DNA from: Conchocele bisecta
Lineage: Eukaryota; Mollusca; Bivalvia; Lucinida; Thyasiridae
Reading direction: 5' to 3'
NCBI GenBank assembly: GCA_029237695.1
Contig: CM055271.1
Coordinates: 31,184,200-31,248,199, forward strand
DNA: 64,000 nucleotides
The notes beneath the pieces are model-generated. The model saw nothing but the letters and a program-made list of their open reading frames with translations. It was not told the DNA's origin and made no database searches. A program made the position numbers and the translations under genes. Of this stretch, positions 55,630 through 64,000 are shown one piece after another; position 1 is the first letter of the stretch; every line of letters starts with the position of its first letter.

Positions 55630-55950
55630 TAAATATTAAATAAGTATAATTGTGTAACTATTCCAACAGTTTTAAAAAATACGAGTGCCCGCTACACAGA
55701 AATATTCACTTAGTAATCTTAGGTTTACTGATAGGTTGTAACAATCGTGCTATTTTGATTGTAAATGAGGCAGGTCATTTTTTAATTATTTATATCAACT
55801 AAATGTGTCACCTGAATAAATATTTGTATTGACTTGTTACAAAATATGATCATTGCACATCAAAAAGATAAATAGAGAGAATAAATAGTTGTTTCCATTA
55901 ACATTTTAAAGAGTCAATGTTATCGCCCTTGATATCAAAGTGGCAATTCA
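55630..55950 (-). mobile_element. Decayed copy of the piggyBac-type MITE
   Basis: The reverse orientation includes 'aatacgagtgcccgctacac', 'gattgtaaatgaggca', 'aattatttatatcaac' and 'tatcgcccttgatatc', collinear with 26500-26960. Confidence 0.7.
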
Positions 55951-55979
55951 AGCTTGATGTAAAAATAATAATAATGTAA

Positions 55980-56285
55980 AATTAACATGGTTGATATGAT
56001 TTTTTTAAGAATTTTACCAAATTTTCTACAACGGCCATCTTGGATTATGCGACAACCTCCATTTTTAACAAATATGAAAATGCTTCACCCACGCACCACA
56101 ACTGTGAAGTCTGACCAGCGTTGGCCAAACGGTACATGAGAAGAAGACGAAATCTATAATTAAAGGATGACCTGTCGGCGGCCATCTTGTATGATGTATA
56201 CATCCGATTTTGACAATACCCACGATACCTTCGATTTGATATATATCAGGACCATATTAGGTCAAATTTGAAATATCGCCATGTG
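55980..56285. repeat. Fragment of the 'agagggcc' family
   Basis: 'acggccatcttggattatgc', 'ggcggccatcttgtatgatg' and 'ccttcgatttgatatatatc' match 8460-8760. Confidence 0.7.
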
Positions 56286-56479
56286 CCAGATACAAAATCA
56301 ATGCGTGAAAAAACAAAGGGAGAACACTGGAATATTAGTGAGGCAAGAGTTGTGATAAATATACAAAAAGGAATTCCAGTTATGCTCGGGACACAAAATC
56401 AGTACATGTATCCGAAAAAAACAAAGAAATCAGTATGGTAAGATAAGATATGTTATTCATTGCTTTTAAGGACTAGAGC

Positions 56480-57715
56480 AAGTGAGCGGGGTCTCACACA
56501 TACCCGCGGCCATAGCAAAGTCATTTGGCCTTGACCTTTGGCATGAAAGGCCGCTTAGGTGAGATTAAGAATGAAAATATGGCTGTTGATAAAGAAGTGT
56601 GACATTTCCAGTCGATCCAATATACGGTTGCAGATAAATTATGTACTTAAAACTTTAATGCAAATATTTCAAAACATTTAACACAATTTGACCTTGACCT
56701 TGGGCATGAAAGTCACATGCGTGGGCTATAAAATGAAAATATGGATGTTGATTGTTGATAGACAAATATATGAAGTTTCAATTCAATCTGACTTACGGTT
56801 GCAGAGAAATTGTTTACTTAAAACTTTAACGCATATATTTCAAAACATTTAAACGCAAGTTTCAAAGTAATTCACCTTCACTGTGTGCATGAAAGCCGTA
56901 TGAGTGGGCTATAGAATGTTTGTTTAATGGTGTTTAACGGCCTATCAACAGCTATGGTCTAATACTCACATAAAGGATATAACTGTCGGATACCAAATGC
57001 CAAAGTTGTTTGTTTGTTTATTGGTGTTTAACGGCCTATCAACAGCAGGTCATATAAGGCTGGGCAAACGGGTTTAATCCTGTATTAACCTGCTGCATTG
57101 GGGGGGGAAATCCCAAAATCAGAACGGAATAATTTCATCGAGAAAAATATAGTCAGCCCTGAAATTAGAATAACCTGACCTGATGCCAGGTCCATACCAC
57201 ACCAAAGTCACTTGGCCCCTTTCCCTAAAAAAGGATTACAAATAATCGTATAACACACAAGAGATATAACCAGATTCAACTGTCACATACAAAATGCCAA
57301 AGACGTATGTGAGGGCCAAACCAGGTCTCCAGTCGGATTTCCGGTAAGGATGAATCGCGATTGTTAAATTATCCATCACATGCACCCACCAGGGCTATAG
57401 AAAGAAAATATTTATCTTCTAACTTCATAAAGAAGTATATATATGAAGTTTCAAGTCAACCCGACTTGCGGTTGCAGAGACATTGTGTACTTAAAAACTT
57501 TGACATGTTTGATACAAATATTTCAAAACTTTAAGTAATTTGACCTTGTGCAGGAAAGCCACATTGGTGTGCTACAGTATAAAAAATTTGGATGACGATA
57601 AAGAAGTATATGAAGATTCAACTCAATGCGATTTACGGTTGCAGATATAATGGGCACCCAAAAACCTTTAACGCAAATCTTACGGATGGACGAAAATACA
57701 AAAACTATATACACC
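56480..57715. repeat. ~190-bp tandem repeat, interrupted by a SINE-like insertion
   Basis: Units contain 'gaccttgaccttgggcatga', 'atatgaagtttcaattcaat', 'ctgacttacggttgcagag' and 'acttaaaactttaacgca'. The last units lie after the 56917-57391 insertion, ending in aatcttacggatggacgaaa. Confidence 0.75.
56917..57391 (-). mobile_element. SINE-like element with 11-bp target-site duplication
   Basis: The tandem repeat is split by an insert bordered by gggctatagaa on both sides (56906-56916, 57392-57402). The insert begins (this strand) with tgtttgtttaatggtgttta, the reversed tail, and ends with the head 'acatgcacccacc'. A variable-length duplication of about 11 bp and a simple tail suggest LINE-assisted retroposition. 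A partial internal duplication of the tail (57010-57045) is present. Confidence 0.78.
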
Positions 57716-58150
57716 TCGATATACTTTGTATGCCTGGGTATGAATCATGATTGAAGGCACTGTGTTACAGATGATGCCTCAATATGTTGTTTCTCACATC
57801 ATGCACTGCAAATGACCAATATCAACCAATTGCATCATTTCATTCGAAGTCAAATTTCGAAGTCGAAATTTATTGTACACATGTAATTTGTTACAAGTTT
57901 GACCATTGGGCATTGATTTCAATTATAATCATGATAATAGCACAAAAATACATCATTAATTCGTAAATTTTTGTTTCCCTTCGAAAGTCTACAAAGTTTG
58001 TCTTTGGTCTATTCTGGATGAAACCAACCAAATATAGACTTTATAGACTGTGGACGTTAAACAGAAATTTATGAATCAAAGATTGAATGCAATACCTTAA
58101 ATGCTAATCACTCTAGGTTGGCGGTAGGATTTTTAAATTTGCTCAAATAT
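57716..58150. other. Spacer
   Basis: Nothing recognised. Confidence 0.35.
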
Positions 58151-58355
58151 GTGTCTGTGACTGGAGAAATGGGGCTTATGGGATTTGCGATCAGTGTAGA
58201 TACACATATCCGCACAGGATCTGCACTGTTCACCATTGCATCAATGAAATCTCCATCATGCTTCTAACAAGCCACATCATTATCAGGCTACGTGAGTGTA
58301 CTATTTCATCAGGAGCTACACTGGTCACAAATCCCATAAACCACATTCTCCAGTC
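58150..58355. repeat. Dispersed palindromic repeat, relative of 35850-36030
   Basis: 'caggatctgcactgttcacc', 'atcaatgaaatctccatcat' and 'ctacactggtcacaaatccc' match in order. Confidence 0.65.
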
Positions 58356-58372
58356 ACAGCCACCGGTTAAAG

Positions 58373-58562
58373 TAACGGACCAATACCTATATTACATTAA
58401 ATATACCTAAAAGCATCAATAAGTGAAATAAATAGGCTAAACAAATTATTTACTCCCATATATCACACATGGAGTAAATACATTTTGTTTAGCTTATTTT
58501 TCTCTCACTTATTGATGCTCTTAGGTATATTTAATGTATTTATAGGCCATGGTCCGTTACTT
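58373..58562. mobile_element. Foldback MITE
   Basis: 'gtaacggacc' through 'acattaaatatacctaaaag' and 'catcaataagtga' pairs with 'tcacttattgatg', 'ttaggtatatttaatgta' and 'ggtccgttac'. The arms are about 85 bp. A relative is at 59605-59745. Confidence 0.82.
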
Positions 58563-59604
58563 CAACCTGAGGTCACAGCCACATATGTGTAAAAGCAAAG
58601 TAAATATATTTCTGACCATTTCAATATCTAGTCCTTCGAGTGTCACATAATCAGAAATGTACAAATGTCATTCTGTCCACCACAAGAATGAGTCACCGAT
58701 TCAAAAAATATTGACAAATCTTAAAACTGCACAAGTCAGATTTGTGTGAATAAGATTCATTCTCAATTCCATCAACACGAAGAAGTAACATGTCTTCACG
58801 ACACATCCTTTCAACAGGTTGATTAGATGATTAGAGCAGAAATCAGAGTTAAGAACCACACAAACACTGCCGCTGGCATGGATGGTACTCCGGTTAAATG
58901 GTTAATTTTTTCTAACTGAACTTGTCTTTCTCAAGCTCTTCCTCGAGGGTTATATTTTCAGATGTCGCTGATCTTAAGATGATGACAGTCTGTCATGGCG
59001 ACACTATATTTTGCTTCGTGTAGGTCAGGAACTGGATCAGTTCCCATTTCGCGAGTGTTTGGCAAGTTGTTGCCCAGGTGGAGTAGTGTCTTCGGGCAGC
59101 GATTCTTCTGGTGGCCTTTGTCCTTCAACAGCAGAATGAGAAACAATTTCCACCTTATCTGCTTCTTCTTAATATATATACTATCTCAATAGCCCTGCTG
59201 GTGTCTGCCTCGACTGCAGGGTGAAGTTGAAGAGGCTCGACATCTGTAGACGGCTTCCCTGAAACAAACAATCAAACACTATTATGTACATGGTTAGCCT
59301 TTTATTGAATTTATTACCAGTATTAACCATTACTCAGCAAATGACTCTGCAACTTTCCAACATGAAACAGTGCTTAGAGAACTACATCCCACCTGGGCAT
59401 CAAACTCACAACACTTGGATAAATGTGGTAAGCGAGTAAGCCACATTGTTCATAGTTGTGAACAGTAACTCTTGAAATCTACAACCGTACTGTCAGTAGC
59501 AGAGTTACGTTTCCATTCATAGTCTTCCTCTGCAGAATAGTGAATAAGAGATCTGGTTCGCAAATTACATGTACCAGCTAAAGTTGGGATCCCATCCACA
59601 GGTT
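58563..59604. other. Spacer, no convincing gene
   Basis: Overlapping short frames near 58958-59192 on both strands have no recognisable domain. Confidence 0.4.
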
Positions 59605-59745
59605 GAAGTAACGGACTGAGGTATATATATGTGTGTGTTATAGAGGGAGTAACAAAACTTTTTTTTTTCGTTTATGGACGCTTTTAGGCGTATTTAATGT
59701 ATTTATAGACCTCGGTCCGTTACAATGTACTTCAACCTGTTTGCA
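59605..59745. mobile_element. Foldback MITE, relative of 58373-58562
   Basis: 'ggttgaagtaacggactgag' + gtatatata pairs with 'tatttatagacctcggtccg' + ttac and ttcaacc. 'cttttaggcgtatttaatgt' matches the inner arm of the 58373 element. Confidence 0.75.
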
Positions 59746-59754
59746 TAACAGTTT

Positions 59755-60112
59755 GCCTATAAGAATTAAATAAGTGTATAATTGTGTAACTACGGTACAT
59801 GTATTCCGCCAGTTTTAAAAATTACGAGTGCATGCAGGCCCACTATACACATATAATCATTTAGTAATATTGATTTTACTGATAGTGACTCGCGGTGGTA
59901 TCAGGCTATTTTGATATGCAAATGAGACATGACATTTTTAAATTATTTATACCAATTAAATGTGTCACCCGAACAAATATTTTTATTGACACATTATAAA
60001 GTATGATCATAGTGCACATAACAAAACTAAGCAGACAGAATATAGTTTCCATTAACCTTTAATGGAAACACGGTTATTGCCCCTGATATCAGTGACGAAA
60101 TTCACGTTTCAT
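59755..60112 (-). mobile_element. Decayed copy of the piggyBac-type MITE
   Basis: 'aaaattacgagtgcatgcag', 'gatagtgactcgcggtggta', 'ttgatatgcaaatgagacat' and 'ggttattgcccctgatatca' are collinear with 26500-26960 in reverse. Confidence 0.75.
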
Positions 60113-60129
60113 ATAAAAAGAAAAAGTAC

Positions 60130-60485
60130 ACGTATATTTTCGCGTACATGTACAAATGGGGGGAAAATCACAAAATCAGAACTGAATATTTACAATAACA
60201 AAACTATATAGTCAGCCCTGAAATCAGAATAATCCTGGTCTGATGCCAGGTCCTCGCCACACCAGAATCACTTGGCCCCTCCCAAAAGCAGTAGGATAAG
60301 TAATAATCTTACTACAATGTACTTTTATAATGGGCAATAACCCAATTCAACTCCCAGGTAACAAAAGAGCCAAAGATAAAAATGTACTGAAGGGTCAAAC
60401 CAGGCAAATAGTGATTCCTATATGGAGGAACCACTACCGTTAATTTACGTCGTCTCGTTCTCCCGACCACCACCCACGTAAAGTT
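60130..60485 (-). repeat. SINE-like family copy
   Basis: 'gggggaaaatcacaaaatca', 'gaactgaatatttacaa' and 'gatgccaggtcctcgcc' are present. It is followed by near-identical material at 60750-61020, so the two copies look like a local duplication. Confidence 0.7.
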
Positions 60486-60609
60486 TTGTATTACTTTTAT
60501 AATAGTTTTTCTTTCCAATGGAAAATATACAAATTAGGTCACAATTAACAACTAAAGTGTAAATCAGATCTGATTAGCTATTCTGTAGAGGAAGCCTACG
60601 TATATCATT

Positions 60610-61110
60610 TATTTGTTTGTTGGGGTCTAAACGGCCTATCAAGTTATCAACAGATGCGGTCATTTAAGGCCGGGTCAATGGGTTTAGTAATAAATCCCAT
60701 ATATTACCTGTACAAGTACATGTTCAAGTACATGTACAAATGGGGGGGGAAATCCTAAAATCAGAAATTAATATTTACAATAAAAGAACTATATACTCAG
60801 CCCTTAAATCAGGATGATCCTGATCTGATGCCAGGTCCTCGCCACACCAGAATCACATGGCCCCTCCCAAAAGCAGTAGGATCAGTAATAATCTTACTAC
60901 TTCTATAATGGGCAATAACCCAATTCAACTCCCAGGTAACAGAAAGAGCGAAAGATGAAAACATACCTGAGGGCCAAACCAGGCAAATCGTGATCCATAC
61001 GTATTACTTTTATAATATTTTTTTTCAGATGGAAAATATACAAATTGTGTCACAATTACCGTAACAACTAAAGTGTAAATCAGATCTGATTAGCTATTAT
61101 GTAGAGGAAG
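60610..61110 (-). repeat. SINE-like family copy and duplicated flank
   Basis: The tail 'ttggggtctaaacggcctat' begins the copy. The body (60740-61000) and the flank 'ggaaaatatacaaatt', 'aactaaagtgtaaatcagat' and 'ctgattagctatt' duplicate 60140-60600. This indicates a ~600-bp segmental duplication. Confidence 0.7.
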
Positions 61111-61117
61111 CCTACAT

Positions 61118-61190
61118 GTATGAATGGAATAGTAACTCTGCTACAGACGGTACAGGAGTAGATTGCAAGAGTTATTGTTAGCAACTACAA
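61118..61190. mobile_element. Foldback fragment related to 10828-10928
   Basis: 'agacggtacaggagtagatt' and 'gcaagagttattgttagcaa' + cta parallel 'ggacggtacgggagtagatg' and 'gcaactat' at 10890-10928. Confidence 0.6.
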
Positions 61191-62840
61191 TAACATGGTT
61201 CAATAATAATGAGACATCAGTGATTCTATATTTTATGTACATATTGGTGTCGTTTTCTAGTTTCGATGTGAAATCAATAATTCATTAAACTGTGTTTATT
61301 CCATTGGGTGACAGTCCAGTTGTTACATTTATAATAGTATAGCCAATTGTTCTCGTCATTTTTTTATTTTATTTCCACTTCAAGGGACCAGGGGTCTCAG
61401 AAATGTAATTTCCGTTACGTACATTTACATGACGTAAATATAGCTTTACATTTTTTTCTTTTCAACGGCATAAAACATACAACTGAAGGGGCATCTATTT
61501 AGAAAAGTGTCAAGAATATGGTAAGCTAATTGTATTAGTGCGAAACAGAGAAATTTAGTAGCAAGTCGTGGAATTTCTCATTTATGGTAACCCAACAACA
61601 TATATTTAATATGAATATAAAAAATGTCATTTCGGCTAATTCTGCGCACCGGCTAATGCACAATTCACGTAATGTTTTGCCCAGCTTACGTCAGAATAAA
61701 TTATGTTGATTTTGGAATAAATCAGCTGATTAACGGTATACTAAGTCACAATTTTATCCCATTCCGATAGTTTGGTAAAAAGTTATTCAGAACATGGTCA
61801 AAATGATTAGTGGTCCTATACTTACTAAATTAATAGATCAACAACAGATCTGTTAAAAAAAGCTTCATAAACCAATAATACACATGCAAATATACCGACA
61901 TTGGTTATCATTTTATTCCCGTATTATTCGCAAAACTCAAGGACAAAATGGACTGATATTTTGATCAAATTTGGCTGGGTCTCCGCTAGGCGGATACAGA
62001 TAATAGACGACAGATGAAATAGTAAAAGCCATCTGTTTAGCCGTGATTATCTCGGCTAAGAACTGCCTTGAATGTTCAGGGAATTTAGACTGAATATGGA
62101 CATTGTCACGAAAATTATTATTAGGTGCGCAGAATTAACAGACACGATTGTAATCCCAACAAACATACAGTCTCCACCCCCGCCCATATTTCGTGAGGTC
62201 ACCCCAATGAAGCAAAGAAGTCCCTCATCACCACCCCAGACCAAACATGGGTACCCTGTGTACAAATAAATTTTAGGAAGCCCACCCACTGCAATACAAA
62301 TAATGAAATACTCAATTTTTTTACTTGTTTGGTCACTGTTGTTATAGTTTTCTAAATCGTGTAAACACGTGACTTTCTGAAAACACTTGTCTTAAGAAAA
62401 CAACATGAATAATCAGACATGTAAAATATTGGTGTGTGCAAAGCCACATACACGGTGCGAAGCCGGGTACACTTACTTAATAGAAATACTGCACCGGCCT
62501 ATATTCATGATATTTCGGGGGAAATTCACCGCTGTGCAAATGCAGTGTACCTGGATTCGCATACCTCAATTTTTTTACTTATTTCATCACTGTTGTTACA
62601 GTTTTTATAAACACATTTGACTCTCGGGGGGGGGGGAATGAAAGTAGTATCTTTTTTAAGTGGCTAAAAGCCTATATAGACAATAGATAACAGATAATAG
62701 CCTAAATAGATAATGAATCGACGACTTGTTGGACTGAAAACATATATTCAAAGTGAATCTACAAGTATCGAGGTGCCACAAACACACAGAGTCCGAGATG
62801 CACCATAAATTAGAAATTAACTATTTAAACAACAATTGTG
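61191..62840. other. AT-rich spacer with one direct repeat
   Basis: 'tcaatttttttacttgtttg' (62310-62372) and 'tcaatttttttacttatttc' (62558-62622) are ~60-bp diverged direct copies with 'cactgttgttatagtttt'. No genes are seen. Confidence 0.45.
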
Positions 62841-62848
62841 GAAACAAC

Positions 62849-62981
62849 TGTAGTGTTCGGTGTGGTGTTGAGACATGATCGCCCGGTTAGCTCAGTTGGT
62901 AAGAGCGCCGTGCTAGTGTTACGGGGGTCGTGGGTTCAAACCCCACATCGGGCGACACTTTTTCCCCTTAGAAATACTTCA
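62849..62981 (+). repeat. Family-2 5' LTR
   Basis: TG...CA, 133 bp, with the tRNA-like core at 62881-62954 and a T-run at 62959-62963. Confidence 0.88.
62881..62954 (+). tRNA. tRNA-Thr(AGT)-like gene inside the 5' LTR
   Basis: The 74-nt cloverleaf has acceptor gcccggt/atcgggc, D-stem gctc/gagc, anticodon stem ccgtg/tacgg with loop ctagtgt (U33, anticodon AGT), variable ggGTC, T-stem gtggg/cccac and loop ttcaaac. A box ttagctcagttgg and B box ggttcaaaccc are intact, and TTTTT lies four bases downstream. All stems pair, so it could be a genuine tRNA gene, but its place inside an LTR suggests a Pol III promoter role. Confidence 0.75.
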
Positions 62982-63090
62982 ATGGTGTCAGAAGTAAACA
63001 GGATTGTGCCTGGTTGTACTTTGGGTTGCAGGCTATACTCCTCATGAAGCTGTGAGGTTGATGCCTGGTTCCCAAATATAAGGGGAGGAG

Positions 63091-63223
63091 TGTAGTGTTC
63101 GGTGTGGTGTTGAGACATGATCGCCGGGTTAGCTCAGTTGGTAAGAGCGCCGTGCTAGTGTTACGGGGGTCGTGGGTTCAAACCCCACATCGGGCGACAC
63201 TTTTTCCCCTTAGAAATACTTCA
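63091..63223 (+). repeat. Family-2 3' LTR
   Basis: 133 bp, identical to the 5' LTR except C to G in the tRNA-like acceptor stem (gccggg for gcccgg). Confidence 0.88.
63123..63196 (+). tRNA. tRNA-Thr(AGT)-like gene inside the 3' LTR
   Basis: Same as the 5' LTR copy, but the acceptor stem carries one mismatch (gccgggt/atcgggc). Promoter boxes and TTTTT are retained. Confidence 0.75.
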
Positions 63224-63227
63224 CAAC

Positions 63228-64000
63228 ATTGGTCGCGAAAACCAATGACTCGGCACATGCACAGGCAATGTTGAATATCCCCCACCACTTGAATTCATGT
63301 TAGATTGAATACAATGGAATTATTTTAGTAGCCCTGTGGTTAAAAGTGCTGTCGAAGTGCTGTCGAAGTCAGCACGATTCAAATATTGGTCAACAGTAAT
63401 AAAGAAATAATTCCTACCTGAAACGAATGTTTCGTGTCTGGCAGCTAGTAGTAGTAGACTTATGTAAAATGTAGGTCAATTATTGATGCCTCTTGGCTGT
63501 CGCCGTATTGTCCTCTCAACTTTAGCAAATTTGCAGAAATGTACGTCTGTAGCGTTCACAAATCGTTGAGTACACAATGAGTATCTGTATTTCCGTATTT
63601 AGAGCTTATCAACAATGAAGATAGCAATCACGATGGCAGTACGTGTAATGGCAATATGACCAATTACGCGTTTGGCAGGACACGAAATATAGTATGACGT
63701 CACAATGAAAATACAATCGCATTTAACAACAAATAGCTGACTTTTTAAACGTAAATTTGTTATTGGTTGGTTATATTACATTAAAAAAAAGTGTCCTGTG
63801 TCCAATAAATTGGACACATGACACTATGGCGTTTAGTAAAAAGGTTCAAATATTGACTCTATATGTACCAGAGGTTCTAAATGAGGCTCCATACGGGATA
63901 ATCTATTTAAACTAAATTTCATTGGGAAGCTATTTTTTTGCAAATTACATGCGTATTATTATTTTAATATAACCTATCAATGTTTACAGGTGTTAGCATG
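63228..64000. other. Spacer to the window end
   Basis: The only structure seen is an imperfect 35-bp palindrome near 63791-63827 (tgtcctgtgtccaat / attggacacatgaca). No gene. Confidence 0.45.

Larger units (their letters stand above)
62849..63223 (+). mobile_element. Complete TRIM with tRNA-like LTRs (family 2)
   Basis: Two 133-bp LTRs (62849-62981 and 63091-63223) both begin TGTAGTG and end ACTTCA. They differ at one base, which implies a recent insertion. CAAC flanks both sides (62845-62848, 63224-63227) as a 4-bp target duplication. One base after the left LTR is TGGTGTCAGAAGT (62983-62995), complementary to the 3' end of a tRNA-Leu type primer. A polypurine tract aaggggaggag (63080-63090) directly precedes the right LTR. 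The 109-bp interior encodes nothing. Each LTR contains a full-length tRNA-like sequence followed by TTTTT. Mobilisation must rely on proteins supplied elsewhere. Confidence 0.9.

Noticed and set aside
58958..59192. Overlapping short frames on both strands
   Set aside because: Neither shows a domain, start context or splice sites, and they are mutual shadows.
62881..63196. Simple tandem pair of host tRNA-Thr genes
   Set aside because: The repeat unit has TG..CA ends, target duplication, primer-binding site and polypurine tract at exact LTR positions, which a plain tRNA cluster would not show. Not fully excluded without genome copies.

Overview
The window is eukaryotic nuclear DNA, most likely from a mollusc and probably a marine bivalve. 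The species cannot be named from this sequence. Supporting points are AT-rich spacer, GT-AG introns, LINE and DIRS reverse-transcriptase relics, many short inverted-repeat transposons, and large tandem arrays of 30 to 170 bp units. There are no operons or bacterial-type genes. Host coding content is low: one convincing multi-exon gene, with everything else coding-like derived from transposable elements.

Layout. 1-2350 is dispersed repeat plus a 58-bp minisatellite. 2848-5808 (minus) carries at least four 5' exons of a Mut-7/Nibbler/EXD3-type exonuclease gene that leaves the left edge. 6072-6735 is an array of miniature LTR elements (TRIM-like) whose LTRs contain tRNA-like Pol III promoters. 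6943-9760 holds a TA-flanked inverted-repeat transposon and bivalve-type repeats. 10757-12215 has a decayed TRIM and a LINE relic. 12275-17947 has 168-169 bp satellites and nested DNA transposons. 19578-32640 is a large inverted pair of 53-bp repeat arrays around a 5.7 kb spacer; the spacer contains a palindromic GGTGATATCACC array and a piggyBac-type MITE. 36130-37440 is a broken THAP9/P-element-like transposase. 39010-39735 is a satellite built from a zinc-finger linker. 40945-45785 contains long inverted-repeat elements. 46533-50060 is a dead DIRS-type tyrosine-recombinase retrotransposon. 51140-61020 is rich in a SINE-like family and foldback MITEs. 62849-63223 is a complete 375-bp TRIM with target-site duplication.

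The most interesting theme is a set of minimal LTR retroelements (6072-6735, 10757-11160, 62849-63223). Each LTR encloses a tRNA-like gene with A and B boxes followed by a T-run. They have different primer-binding sites (tRNA-Lys type and tRNA-Leu type), yet both better-preserved families carry a threonine-type anticodon arm. This resembles, for tRNA, what plant Cassandra elements do with 5S RNA. The second theme is the 13-kb inverted duplication of the 53-bp arrays, where one arm has an insertion and the other arm keeps the matching empty site. All family assignments come from reading motifs by eye; no database search was run.
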